Counted from the first letter of the stretch, positions 33,521 through 47,057 are shown. The stretch: 64,000 nt of DNA from Leptasterias polaris (GCA_037783415.1 JAZGTN010000085.1:3963501-4027500); one strand, 5' to 3'. The notes: generated by a model from the sequence alone, not told the origin. Program-made: numbers and translations.

Positions 33521-35107
33521 AAGAGGACAGGTCATATGATCATTGGGGGGGGGGGAAGGACAGGTTATAGGATCTTGGGGGTATGAGGTCAGGTAATAAG
33601 ATCATTGGGGGAGTAAGAGGACCAGTAATAGGATCATTGGGGGGGGGGGGGGTAAGAGGACAGGTCTTAGGATCGCGGAGGGGGTAGGAGGACCGGTCAT
33701 AGGATTGATCATGGGGGTCATGGGATATAGGCGTAAAAGGACAGGTCATAGGATCCAGGGGTGGGGGGTAGAAGACATGTCATTGATCGAAGGGGAGTAA
33801 GAGGACAGGTCATAGGATCCGGGGGGGGGGGGGGGGGGGCGGGGGCTATTAGAGGAAAGGTCATAAGATTCAGGGGGGTAAGAGGATCTGGTCATAGGAG
33901 CATGGGGGTGGGGAAGGACAGGTCATAGGATCTTGGGGGTATGACATCAGTTCATAGTATCCAGGGGATTGGGAAATTAAGAGGACATGTCATAGGATCA
34001 TCATAGGGGAGTGAGACGACAAGAGGGGGGGTGGGTAAGAGGACTTGTAGAATCCAGAGGGGTAACAGGACAGGTCATAGGACCCAGGGGAGGGGGTATG
34101 AGATGAGGACATGTCATAGGATCATGGCATGATGGGGGGGGGGGGGGGGTTGGTAAGAGGACATGTCATATGATCATGGGGAGGGGTTAGAGGACAGATC
34201 ATAATGATCATGGGGTTTAGGGGAAATGTCATAGGATTATTGGGGGGGTAAGAGGACAGATCATAGGATCGCGGAGGGGGTAAGAGGACAGGTCATACTC
34301 ATAGGATCATGGGGGGTAAGAGGACAGGTCTATGATCATGGGGGAAGGGGTTCTAGATAACAGGTCATAGGATCATTGGGGGGGGGGGGGTAAGAGGACA
34401 GGTCATAGGATCATGGCATGGGGGTAAGATGACATGACATAGGATCATGGGGGTAATAGGACATGTCATATGATCATGGGGAGGGGTAAAGAGGAAAGGT
34501 CATAGGATCATTAGGGAGGGGGGTAAGAGGACATGTCTTAGGATCATGGGGTGGTAAGAGGACAGGTCATAGGATCCTTGGGAGTTAATAGGAATGGTCA
34601 TATGATCACTGAGAGTACAGGTCATAGGATCATGGGGGGTAAGAGGACAGGCAGGATCTAGGGGGCGTAAGAGGATCCGAGAAGGGGGGGGGGGGGTAAG
34701 AGGACATCTCCTAGGATCATTGGGGGGGGGGGGCGCGGTAGAAAGAGGACAGGTCATAGGATCATGGGGGAAGGACAGGTCAAAGGATCTTGGGGGTAGG
34801 GGGTATGAGGTCAGGTCATAGTATCCAGGGGGTGGGAAAGAGGACATGTCATAGGATCAGTGGGGTAAAAGAGGACAGTTCATAGGTTCATAGGGGAGTG
34901 AGACGACAAGTCGTAGGATCCGGGGGGGGGGGGGGGGGGGGTGTAAGAGGACTTGTAGAATTCAGAGGGGTAAGAGGAAAGGTCATAGGATCCAGGGGAG
35001 GGGGTAAGAGGCGCATCATAGGATCCAGAGGGGTAAGAGGACAGGTCATAGGATTCAGGGGGGGGGGGGGGTAAGAGGACAAGTCATAGGATTCAGGGGG
35101 GGGGGGG

Positions 35108-37299
35108 TAAGAGGACATGTCATTGTATCCTGGGGGAGTGGTTAAGGACAGGTCATAGGATCATGGGGGAGGGGTTCAGAGGACAGGTCGTAGCATTCAG
35201 AGGGGTAAGAGGACATGTTGTAAAGCATTCTAAGGGGGGGGGGGGGGTTGGGGGTGTAAGTGGACAGGTCATAAGATCATGGGGGTAAGAGGACAGGTCA
35301 TATGACCAAGGGGGAGGGGATAAAGGGATGGGTCAAAGGATCATGGGGGTAAGAGGACAGGTTAAGGATCATGGGGGATAAGGACAGGTCATAGGATCAT
35401 GGGGGGGGGGGGTAAGAGCACAGAGCATAGGATCCAGGGGGGTAAGAGGACAGGTCATAGGATCATTGGGGGGGGGGGGGTAGAGGACAGGTCATAGGAT
35501 CCAGGGGGGGTTAAGAGGACAGGTCATAGGATCATCGGGGTAAGAGGACAGGTCATAATGTTGGGTGCGGGGGGGGGGGGGGGGGTAAGAGGACAGTTCA
35601 TAGGAACCAAGGGGGTGAAAGGCAGGTCATAGGATCAAGTGAGGGTGGGTAAGAGGACAGGTCATAGGATCCAGGGGGTGAGAGGACAGGTCATAGGATC
35701 CAGGGGGTGAGAGGACAGGTCATAGGATCCAGGGGGTGAGAAGACAGGTCATAGAATCATTGGGGTTTAGAGGCCAGGTCATAGGATTCAGGGGGCGGAT
35801 AAGAGGACATGTCATTGGATCCTGGGGGAGGGGTTCAGAGGACAGGTCGTAGCATCCAGAGGGGTAAGAGGACATGTTGTAAAGCATTCTAAGGGAGGGG
35901 GGGGGGGGGGGTTGGGGGTGTAAGTGGACAGGTCATAAGATCATGGGGGTAAGAGGACAGGTCATATGACCAAGGGGGAGGGGATAAAGGGATGGGTCAA
36001 AGGATCATGGGGGTAAGAGGACAGGTTAAGGATCATGGGGGATGAGGACAGGTCATAGGATCATGGGGGGGGGGGGGGTAAGAGCACAGAGCATAGGATC
36101 CAGGGGGGTAAGAGGACAGGTCATAGGATCATTGGGGGGGGGGGGTAGAGGACAGGTCATAGGATCCAGGGGGGGTTAAGAGGACAGGTCATAGGATCAT
36201 CATAGGGGAGTGAGACGACAAGAGGGGGGGTGGGTAAGAGGACTTGTAGAATCCAGAGGGGTAACAGGACAGGTCATAGGACCCAGGGGAGGGGGTATGA
36301 GATGAGGACATGTCATAGGATCATGGCATGATGGGGGGGGGGGGGGGGGGTTGGTAAGAGGACATGTCATATGATCATGGGGAGGGGTTAGAGGACAGAT
36401 CATAATGATCATGGGGTTTAGGGGAAATGTCATAGGATTATTGGGGGGGTAAGAGGACAGGTCATAGGATCGCGGAGGGGGTAAGAGGACAGGTCATACT
36501 CATAGGATCATGGGGGGTAAGAGGACAGGTCTATGATCATGGGGGAAGGGGTTCTAGATAACAGGTCATAGGATCATTGGGGGGGGGGGGTAAGAGGACA
36601 GGTCATAGGATCATGGCATGGGGGTAAGATGACATGACATAGGATCATGGGGGTAATAGGACATGTCATATGATCATGGGGAGGGGTAAAGAGGAAAGGT
36701 CATAGGATCATTAGGGAGGGGGGTAAGAGGACATGTCTTAGGATCATGGGGTGGTAAGAGGACAGGTCATAGGATCCTTGGGAGTTAATAGGAATGGTCA
36801 TATGATCACTGAGAGTACAGGTCATAGGATCATGGGGGGTAAGAGGACAGGCAGGATCTAGGGGGCGTAAGAGGATCCGAGAAGGGGGGGGGTAAGAGGA
36901 CATCTCCTAGGATCATTGGGGGGGGGGGGGCGCGGTAGAAAGAGGACAGGTCATAGGATCATGGGGGAAGGACAGGTCAAAGGATCTTGGGGGTAGGGGG
37001 TATGAGGTCAGGTCATAGTATCCAGGGGGTGGGAAAGAGGACATGTCATAGGATCAGTGGGGTAAAAGAGGACAGTTCATAGGTTCATAGGGGAGTGAGA
37101 CGACAAGTCGTAGGATCCGGGGGGGGGGGGGGGGGGGTGTAAGAGGACTTGTAGAATTCAGAGGGGTAAGAGGAAAGGTCATAGGATCCAGGGGAGGGGG
37201 TAAGAGGCGCATCATAGGATCCAGAGGGGTAAGAGGACAGGTCATAGGATTCAGGGGGGGGGGGGGTAAGAGGACAAGTCATAGGATTCAGGGGGGGGG
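35108..37299. repeat. Satellite higher-order copy 3 (shortened, recombinant)
   Basis: It lacks the first ~1.3 kb of the higher-order copy, including both MITEs. After the second tgttgtaaag landmark (35873) it repeats the gcacagagcatagg section. It then jumps at ggatcatc from the 27.6-kb-type context to the atcataggggagtgagacg context (36197), skipping about 1.4 kb. It continues normally through 36494, 36855 and 37204. Confidence 0.8.
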
Positions 37300-40247
37300 G
37301 GGGTAAGAGGACATGTCATTGGATCCTGGGGGAGTGGTTAAGGACAGGTCATAGGATCATGGGGGAGGGGTTCAGAGGACAGGTCGTAGCATCCAGAGGG
37401 GTAAGAGGACATGTTGTAAAGCATTCTAAGGGGGGGGGGGGGGGTTGGGGGTGTAAGTGGACAGGTCATAAGATCATGGGGGTAAGAGGACAGGTCATAT
37501 GACCAAGGGGGAGGGGATAAAGGGATGGGTCAAAGGATCATGGGGGTAAGAGGACAGGTTAAGGATCATGGGGGATGAGGACAGGTCATAGGATCATGGG
37601 GGGGGGGGGGGTAAGAGCACAGAGCATAGGATCCAGGGGGGTAAGAGGACAGGTCATAGGATCATTGGGGGGGGGGGTAGAGGACAGGTCATAGGATCCA
37701 GGGGGGGTTAAGAGGACAGGTCATAGGATCATCGGGGTAAGAGGACAGGTCATAATGTTGGGTGGGGGGGGGGGGGGGGGGTAAGAGGACAGTTCATAGG
37801 AACCAAGGGGGTGAAAGGCAGGTCATAGGATCAAGTGAGGGTGGGTAAGAGGACAGGTCATAGGATCCAGGGGGTGAGAGGACAGGTCATAGGATCCAGG
37901 GGGTGAGAGGACAGGTCATAGGATCCAGGGGGTGAGAAGACAGGTCATAGAATCATTGGGGTTTAGAGGCCAGGTCATAGGATTCAGGGGGCGGATAAGA
38001 GGACATGTCATTGGATCCTGGGGGAGGGGTTCAGAGGACAGGTCGTAGCATCCAGAGGGGTAAGAGGACATGTTGTAAAGCATTCTAAGGGAGGGGGGGG
38101 GGGGGTTGGGGGTGTAAGTGGACAGGTCATAAGATCATGGGGGTAAGAGGACAGGTCATATGACCAAGGGGGAGGGGGTAAAGGGATGGGTCAAAGGATC
38201 ATGGGGGTAAGAGGACAGGTTAAGGATCATGGGGGAAGAGGACAGGTCATAGGATCTGGGGGGTTAAGAGGACAGCATAGGATCATTTGGGATAACATGA
38301 AATGTCATAGGATCATGGGGGCGGGGGGAGGGGGAGAGGACAGGTCAAAGGATCATGGGAGAGGGGTAAGAGGAAAGGTCATAGGATCCAGAGTGATAAG
38401 AGGACAGGTCATAGGATCATGGGGGGGGGGGAGGACAGGTTATAGGATCTTGGGGGGTATGAGGTCAGGTCATAGTATCCAGGGGGTGGGAAAGAGGACA
38501 TATTATAGAATTATGGGGTGTAAGAGGACAGGTCAAAGGATCATCATAGGGGAGTGAGACGACAATTCATAGGATCCGAGGGGGAAGGGCGTAAGAGGAC
38601 AGGTCATATGATCATTGGGGGGGGGGGGGGGGGGGGAAGGACAGGTTATAGGATCTTGGGGGTATGAGGTCAGGTAATAAGATCATTGGGGGAGTAAGAG
38701 GACCAGTAATAGGATCATTGGGGGGGGGGGGGGGGGTAAGAGGACAGGTCTTAGGATCGCGGAGGGGGTAGGAGGACCGGTCATAGGACCGGTCATAGGA
38801 TTGATCATGGGGGTAAAAGGACAGGTCATAGGATCCAGGGGTGGGGGGTAGAAGACATGTCATTGATCGAAGGGGAGTAAGAGGACAGGTCATAGGATCC
38901 GGGGGGGGGGGGGGGGGCTATTAGAGGAAAGGTCATAAGATTCAGGGGGGTAAGAGGATCTGGTCATAGGAGCATGGGGGTGGGGAAGGACAGGTCATAG
39001 GATCTTGGGGGTATGACATCAGTTCATAGTATCCAGGGGATTGGGAAATTAAGAGGACATGTCATAGGATCATCATAGGGGAGTGAGACGACAAGAGGGG
39101 GGGTGGGTAAGAGGACTTGTAGAATCCAGAGGGGTAACAGGACAGGTCATAGGACCCAGGGGAGGGGGTATGAGATGAGGACATGTCATAGGATCATGGC
39201 ATGATGGGGGGGGGGGGGGTTGGTAAGAGGACATGTCATATGATCATGGGGAGGGGTTAGAGGACAGATCATAATGATCATGGGGTTTAGGGGAAATGTC
39301 ATAGGATTATTGGGGGGGTAAGAGGACAGGTCATAGGATCGCGGAGGGGGTAAGAGGACAGGTCATACTCATAGGATCATGGGGGGTAAGAGGACAGGTC
39401 TATGATCATGGGGGAAGGGGTTCTAGATAACAGGTCATAGGATCATTGGGGGGGGGGTAAGAGGACAGGTCATAGGATCATGGCATGGGGGTAAGATGAC
39501 ATGACACAGGATCATGGGGGTAATAGGACACGTCATATGATCATGGGGAGGGGTAAAGAGGAAAGGTCATAGGATCATTAGGGAGGGGGGTAAGAGGACA
39601 TGTCTTAGGATCATGGGGTGGTAAGAGGACAGGTCATAGGATCCTTGGGAGTTAATAGGAATGGTCATATGATCACTGAGAGTACAGGTCATAGGATCAT
39701 GGGGGGTAAGAGGACAGGCAGGATCTAGGGGGCGTAAGAGGATCCGAGAAGGGGGGGGGGGGGTAAGAGGACATCTCCTAGGATCATTGGGGGGGGGGGG
39801 CGCGGTAGAAAGAGGACAGGTCATAGGATCATGGGGGAAGGACAGGTCAAAGGATCTTGGGGGTAGGGGGTATGAGGTCAGGTCATAGTATCCAGGGGGT
39901 GGGAAAGAGGACATGTCATAGGATCAGTGGGGTAAAAGAGGACAGTTCATAGGTTCATAGGGGAGTGAGACGACAAGTCGTAGGATCCGGGGGGGGGGGT
40001 GTAAGAGGACTTGTAGAATTCAGAGGGGTAAGAGGAAAGGTCATAGGATCCAGGGGAGGGGGTAAGAGGCGCATCATAGGATCCAGAGGGGTAAGAGGAC
40101 AGGTCATAGGATTCAGGGGGGGGGGGGGTAAGAGGACAAGTCATAGGATTCAGGGGGGGGGGGGGGTAAGAGGACAAGTCATAGGATCCAAAGGGATAAG
40201 AGGACATGTCATCAGATCCAGAGGGGTAAGAGGACATTTCAAGATGG
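37300..40247. repeat. Satellite higher-order copy 4 (left part missing)
   Basis: It lacks the MITE-containing first ~1.3 kb but is otherwise collinear with copy 1 (37410, 37751, 38069, 38297, 39363, 39720, 40067). A local rearrangement duplicates ccggtcatagga near 38776. It ends with three irregular units and passes into unique sequence at ttcaagatggcag. Confidence 0.8.
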
Positions 40248-42265
40248 CAGATAAATGAAATAAAATTTGGATGAATGGAGGAGATGTGTATTGGTGTAAG
40301 TGGATTGACAAAGTATGTTGCACTATAGAAGGGTAACATGAAGGGGGGGTGATTCATAGAGACATCAAAGTGGGGTGCATGTTTGGGATTGTAAAGCTAA
40401 CTCAGCACTGAACAACTATACATTTAATGTGGACACCATATCCTGATCTAGTTGAGTTTGTTCTGAAAATATAAGATGCTTCAGTTTAGGGGGTATAATT
40501 TGGGGGTAGACCCAGGGATGGTATAAATAAGGGGTATGTATGGGTTGGACTGCAAGGTTCATAAGAGCAAAAATGGGTGTTCAAATTTGATCAAAGTTAG
40601 TGATTAAAAAAAGTTTTGCATGTTATAGATATTATTAAGATCATCTTTTCAACTCACCAGAACTTCAAAAAAATGAGTTAAGTTTGAACTGATGAATCTC
40701 CATTCTAGGAATCTCTTTACAGGAGAACTGAGAATATTCTGTGGAAAAAGATGTAAAAAGCAACTTTTAGAAAATATCTTAATGCAGGCAGTTGCAGTAA
40801 TTATTAAGCGCTGAGTGCACCTGTGGCTTCACTGAGTTCTTAACCCAATTTTATATGACCATCTAATTTGATTAAAACTTTCATACAGTGAAAAAAAATT
40901 GAAGTTTCCAAACAAAGAAGGAAATTTCTAAATACATTGATTTATCAATCAGATCGGGCTCGGTCCAATTTCTGGCTAATCTGACCCCAAAAGTTTAATT
41001 TGTATTTGAAATAGCTATTTTTATACATTTTGAGAAAGTCAAGAGCAGTCATTAAGGTACTGCATGCATAACAATCTGCAAATATTAAGTAGCAGTAAAT
41101 TAAAACCTAAAAGTTAATTGTTTGGATCTCAACATTGTCTCATGTCCATCAGCTACATGTACATCTAGAACAAACCATTTTGCATAATGTGCATTGTCCT
41201 TGGCATACATTGTATGCAAAATTTTTGTAAGCTTTTCGTTTTGAAACAGCTCTACATCTGTCAAAATTCATTTAGGAAAAATTGTTAAACTCTTATTTAA
41301 AGGTGGCAATAGACGTGCCAGGTGAAACCCAATGTCTTATCAAAAGAGAAATAAATAAATAAATGCACATGACCAAACTTGCACTACAGCATTATCACTA
41401 GATCATTTTTCTGCCATTTGCATGCACCACATATTCTCAACACATTGAGATACTATGGAACGATTCTTTTGAATAGAATTGATGGAAACAAAACCAAAGT
41501 CATTTGTGGTTTGTTTTTGAGAACTTTTATGAAAACAATTTTGTGTTTAATTATCAAGAGTAACTTCTCTTTTCATTTTTCACCTTCATGACTTTAAGTT
41601 TAAAGCTCTATGATTTACTTTCTTGTTTCATCCTAGTTTGTCAGGTCACTTTTGCTTTGTTTTTAATTACTATTCTTTTATTTTCGTTAACACATCTTTG
41701 ATTATTTAAACTTCCTATAATTAGGCCTACTTAACGTATGTTTGCTTGAGAATTAAATGTTGAGTTGAATTAAAATTGAATTGGTTTACCAGGTTTGTTT
41801 GATGCCAGCCTGTACAATATCAAAAGTTGACAGTTTTTTTTGGTAATGTTTAATTGTTAAAAGCCTAGCCATAAATCAATTTTCTACATAAATTCCCCTA
41901 GGAAGAAAGTATCCATCACTCTCAGCTGATGGCATAATGATACTTGCTATTTAAATCATGTGAATGATAACTGTGTCTGTTGGGGTGGGTCGAGTGCCAA
42001 CGAAGTGGAATACATGTTTTGGTTTGATCAGTATTCCACCAGTGTGACATTTTTGACGGCGCATTTCGCTTTCTTAAATTCTAAATTTGCGCAAAGATTG
42101 CGCTCGCACATACAGTTCATTGAGTGAGTTAGTTGCAGTATCAGTTTTTGTGTGAATAAAACAACGCACGCGTTAACAACGCACGCGTTCTTGCAGGATT
42201 TCGTTTAAAAACATTTACAGTGCAAGGCTATTTTGCTTGAAATCAAATTGCATGTTTTTTTTATT
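40248..42265. other. Intergenic right flank of the satellite
   Basis: Mostly AT-rich unique sequence. A short cgcacgcgttaacaacgcacgcgtt duplication lies near 42166-42190. The open frame at 41379-41591 has no recognisable features. Confidence 0.45.
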
Positions 42266-42440
42266 AGTATTGAGCCAAATTGAGGTCCAAAGTCCAAGAC
42301 CAAGACAGTGAGGTCTGAGACCAAGACCAAGACCAGGAAGTCCGGGATCATGCATGCTCGAGACCAAGACCACAACAAATTTTGTCTTGAGACTGTTCTC
42401 CAGACCAAGACCAAAGTCTCGACGACTACAACTCTAATCA
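42266..42440. repeat. AAGACC-rich imperfect repeat
   Basis: Repeated words gaccaagaccaagacc and gagacc with an inverted gagactgttctccagacc give a simple, dispersed-type repeat. The long frames on both strands through it are not genes. Confidence 0.5.
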
Positions 42441-42679
42441 TGATGGGCTTGTTTGATATGTTTTTTTGGTTTGTATTCCTGTCAAGGGAACTCGGCAAAC
42501 TCCCATCAGGGGACATAAAAGTCAAGCTGGCAACAGCCAATTTCACTTTTTTGGACGCCTCCCTTGCATCGAACACTGACGTCCTAATGTCTAGATGATT
42601 ATGAGTTGCACAAATCAATAAATTGTGATTCAGTAAGACTAGATTACAAAGTTTATTATAGTCATTGTGAAATCAGTGG

Positions 42680-42757
42680 TTAGCTTGGTAGGACTGGAAC
42701 CTACAACCTGTCGATTGTAAGTCCTGCAGTCTAACCACTGGACCACTGTGACCACGC
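42680..42757 (-). repeat. tRNA-like sequence (tRNA-derived repeat)
   Basis: On the minus strand, gtggtccagtggttagac resembles a tRNA A box and gtaggttccagtcctac a T arm with B box, about 30 bp apart. The anticodon stem pairs poorly, so it is probably a tRNA-derived repeat or pseudogene. Confidence 0.5.
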
Positions 42758-43890
42758 CGTGTTGTTGTGGAACTGGTCAAAAAACAATGACCAAGTTTGC
42801 ACAGGTTTGGCATTAAACTAGTTTGTAGTTGGGACTTCAGTATGGTCAGATGGTTGTTGTAGTTGTACATTGTAATACACACTATCGTCACTGTCACTGT
42901 CACCATTGTCACCTCGCTTGATCTATATCTCTGGACTGTCGTGGACTCAATTAGAGTGACTGTGAGTTTGTTTGTGGCACAGCAAAGCAGAGACATTGAA
43001 CTATTTAAAGAAACTCATGATAACAAAAGTTAAAACTAGTGCCTGTACACTGCAGTAAACACCACAAACACTAAACAGCAACGACTACGTAGTACATTTG
43101 GTACTACTACGTGTGTGGCATTTCTACCTCCCACAGAATCGTGTCAACGTCAGACAACCTGTCTGTCTCTCTCCGGATCCGCTGTGTGGAGACGGGAGGG
43201 ATGGCGGGTAAACTATACAACAGTAAACAGACTATCTACTGTATAGTTACGGTATAACAACTAACTACACTAGAGAGTCTAGACAGATCGGACTGCATTG
43301 TCACGACAAAACTTGCTTCCAAAAGCTGTCCTTATATACAATTTCAACAAATATATAAACTCCAAAAGACCTATAAACCATTTCCATAAAGTACAAAGTA
43401 AAAACTGAACAGAAAAGTCTGTACTTACCAGAGTTTTGTGATGAAAACAATTCAACTTGAAGACCGAACGTAGTAAGCAGACGACATACATTGTACAGCT
43501 CAGTGTTTGTTGTGCACATTGTGTTCCGGGTATCCACTACGCATGTGCAGCAAGTTGTGCCAAGGGAGGGCGCCCTATCTTGGAGCAAACTAACTTTTAT
43601 TTTTTTGTTAAGTTTTTTTATATATTTTTTTTTTTTTAACCATAAACTGTTTCTCATCATAGGCCATTGCTCTTTATATTCAAATACTAACATTATTGCC
43701 CCACTGTTCCCTTTGTCCGTTTTCGTTGAAATCTTAACCCCCCCCCCCCTAAAAAAATAAAACAAATAATAACTAAATTAACCCAAACTCCTTTACTTCT
43801 AATTCTATGGGTTCTATTAAAAAGTATCAACGATTTAACTCTACCCAAAAGCCCTTTATCCAGAGCAAATTCCTGATGTAATCAGACCAA

Positions 43891-43922
<32 letters not shown>

Positions 43923-44476
43923 AATAGTCTGGTGCCGTTTTAAAATAATTATTTTTAGGTCTGAAATTGCAGTCTGCATGGTGACTTCTATGTTGCATAC
44001 AAGTCAAGTATGCCAATATTGTTGAATTTGCCCCAATGCATGCAACAAAGAAAAAAAATCTAACAAATAGTTCGTCTTTTACAAAACAATAGCACATCTT
44101 TTGTTGTTGTTTTTTTATGTTTGTAGGCCCAAGTCATCAATTACATTGTAATAAAAGCAATCTGGAATGCACACATTTTTATAATTCAAGTGAACCAATC
44201 AAATTTCAGTTGTATCAATTTTTATTAGTCAAAATAAAAAAGGTAACTTATTATAATATTTGTGTATTTGTTAAAGCTTGAAATATTGCAATAGTGAAAT
44301 ATACTTAAAAACAAAACAATCAACATAACAAACCCTAGCTAGGGTAGCTTGCAGACACCAATAACAGGGGGAGCCAGGGTCTGTGTATTTTAGGTCAGGT
44401 TTGTGAGTTGGAAGGCAAATGGGCGGGGCTTAACGGCAATCCTGCTGATCAGCAACAACCAATCAAAAGAAGAGCC
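42758..44476. other. Intergenic, no gene recognised
   Basis: Contains T-rich and C-rich runs (43620-43640, 43738-43749) and a G homopolymer at about 43896-43922. Open frames overlap these simple tracts and show no family features. Confidence 0.45.
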
Positions 44477-44622
44477 GGGGGCAATTTCCCAAAGCACTAA
44501 GAATAAGATTCATCTTAAGTTGAGTTATCAGTATTACCATAGTGATTTGTATTGTGACATTTGCTAAGCAACTTCGATGGATTTGCAGTTACGATCAATC
44601 TCTTTGTGAAATCGAGCCCTGA
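44477..44622. mobile_element. Hairpin MITE, CTCGATTTCACAAAG family, copy 1
   Basis: The right end ctttgtgaaatcgagccc is the inverse of the diverged left end gggggcaatttcccaaag. The interior ccatagtgatttgtattgtg is shared with copies at 51153-51295 and 62632-62745. Confidence 0.7.
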
Positions 44623-44816
44623 GGGGGCAAAGGGCAAGCATATTGAATGTAGTATAAGGAATAGGTCTGTCTAGTCCCTCTGAGGGGTAATGCTTGATAA
44701 ATATGTTAAAAAAGCTTCATACCCCTGGTGTAATACGATTTCCAAGACTGGTATCGTTCTTTGTAGTAGTCCTCATATTGACATGAATGGTTACGTAACT
44801 TGCACTCCAAGGTTAA

Positions 44817-45166
44817 AGGGTGTGTACAACATTGGTAAGAATGAAAATATAAATGTTCACAGATTTGCACATAACTTAGGCCTACATGGTATAAAGATGG
44901 TCATGGTGGAAAACTTCCCTTGAAATAGTTTTGCTTGAAACGCCATAGTTTTTAGGAAATGAGTAAAACAAAAGTCTTTATCCTGCAGGATAAAATCCGA
45001 TGTTTGAAAAGAAGTTAAAACACATAAGGGGGGTTTTCACTGTTTTCTCTCGACTCCGAAGACCGATTTAGCTGAAACTTTCACAGGTTTGTTATTTCAT
45101 GTATATGTTGGGTCACATTAAGTTTTGATACAGGTCTTTGGCAATTACCAATGTTGTACACACCCT
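44817..45166. mobile_element. TTAA-flanked MITE, GGGTGTGTACAACATTGG family
   Basis: It starts TTAA-agggtgtgtacaac and ends gttgtacacaccct-TTAA, an inverted pair with TTAA on both sides. The interior is related to 18623-18979 and to the split copy at 63165-63977. Confidence 0.75.
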
Positions 45167-45170
45167 TTAA

Positions 45171-45724
45171 ATTGTAATTTGATGCTCACATATTTTTTCT
45201 CATATAATTAACACAGAAACCTGATACCAACAGTTTACCTAAAGCAATATTTTAATCGAAACAAAATAATATATATATATATTTTGTTGGCCTGTTATGA
45301 TATTTGCCCTCGGGAATTGTAAAATCTGTATAAACTTCATAATAACAATTATTATTTAATGATGATTATAATATTCGAAAGACAATAAGCATAGAAAAAA
45401 ACAGGTTTACCGAAAAGCTCATTCAAAATACAACACCAAGTAAATTAACGTGAATGAAGTAATCATTTCTATTAAAAGTATTATTGGAAAAAAGGCGTTT
45501 CATTTTCACGTGGTGTAAATAACAGACATCGTACGGCTTCTGAAACAAACTTCTTTAACCAGTAATCCCAGCATCAAAATTCACCAGGAAGGAAGAACAA
45601 GCTGGTAAGATCCCCATCCCGTGATTTTCTTACAATAAAAACTGACAGTTAGTTTCTTCAAGTCTTACAGCACTACGTATCCCAGCCCGACCTCAGATTT
45701 CCAAAAAGCCCGGTCCTGATAGGG
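45171..45724. other. Intergenic, no gene recognised
   Basis: AT-rich, with a short (AT)n near 45270-45284. No gene is recognised. Confidence 0.4.
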
Positions 45725-45728
45725 TTAA

Positions 45729-46083
45729 AGGCCCTGTACACTATTGGTAAGATCGAAAAACACAAATGTTCACAGATTCACACATAACTTACATGATTGA
45801 AAGTAAGTAATGGTAGAAAGGGTTCCTTAAAATATTTCTGCCTGAAATGCTATCGTTTCTGAGAAATGAGTAAAACAATAGTTTTTATCGCGCGCGATAA
45901 TAAACTCCATGTTTGAAAAACAGAAAACACATAAGGTCTCTTTTCACTATTTTCTCGTGATCTCGATGACCAATTGAGCTCAAATTTTCACAGGTTTGTT
46001 ATTTCATGTATGTGGTTGATTACACAAAACATGAACACTGTCTGTGATTATTTTGTCAGCTCTGCCAATCCTGTATAATACCT
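45729..46083. mobile_element. TTAA-flanked MITE, TATCGCGCGCGATA core, copy 2 (inverted)
   Basis: It is the reverse-orientation counterpart of 18623-18979, with TTAA on both sides and the same tatcgcgcgcgata centre. Confidence 0.75.
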
Positions 46084-46431
46084 TTAAATGCAATGAGGTT
46101 TTAGTCAACCGAAACAAACTTTTTACAGCTAAAGACAATAAAATATATAATTGTTTTTTCTAATTATAGTTTAATGAGTTGTAACATACACGTTGCGTTT
46201 CAAAATGATACACATTCCCGAGCTTTCTTTACATTATAGTTATTACTGTATTATTGAAGATTTTAAAACTTTAATTTTAATGTCCTTTGATTAAATTTAT
46301 TTCTGGCAACTATTTTACATGGCAATTGTATGTACATTTGATTACACATAAAGGGAAATGAAGTAAGAATTTGCTATTCCTAATTCATGTTTACTGCACC
46401 ACTGTACAACAAAACCTACGGGAAATACAAA

Positions 46432-47035
<604 letters not shown>

Positions 47036-47057
47036 TATAAGGTGTTGATGTTATTCA

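Larger units (their letters stand above)
30110..35107. repeat. Satellite higher-order copy 2, with LINE insertion
   Basis: It has the same landmark order as copy 1 with a 4184-4185 bp offset at both MITEs (30368 and 30621). It then continues through 31507, 31850 and 32166 to 32394. The LINE at 32673-33520 interrupts it. After the LINE the landmarks 34290, 34655 and 35006 follow. Confidence 0.85.
24925..40247. repeat. G-rich minisatellite, ~35-bp unit, with higher-order structure
   Basis: The unit is about 28-45 bp: taagaggacaggtcatag, then gatcatg or gatccag, then a G run of 4-20 or more. All units keep one orientation over 15.3 kb. Long G runs lie only on the plus strand. The first ~1 kb (to about 25890) is irregular. 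After that four higher-order copies start near 25893, 30110, 35108 and 37300. Frames of GRG/MTCPL-type peptides across it are by-products of the repeat. Differences between copies are mostly G-run length plus scattered point changes. Confidence 0.95.

Noticed and set aside
24925..40247. CRISPR-like array of short regular repeats
   Set aside because: Units are contiguous without unique spacers of fixed length, G runs vary, and the DNA is animal.
25115..40258. Many open frames across the satellite, such as GRG- or MTCPL-rich peptides
   Set aside because: They are translations of the ~35-bp repeat; their ends shift with G-run length and they show no protein features.
42205..42618. A 137-residue minus-strand protein
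   Set aside because: It covers an AAGACC simple repeat with open frames on both strands.
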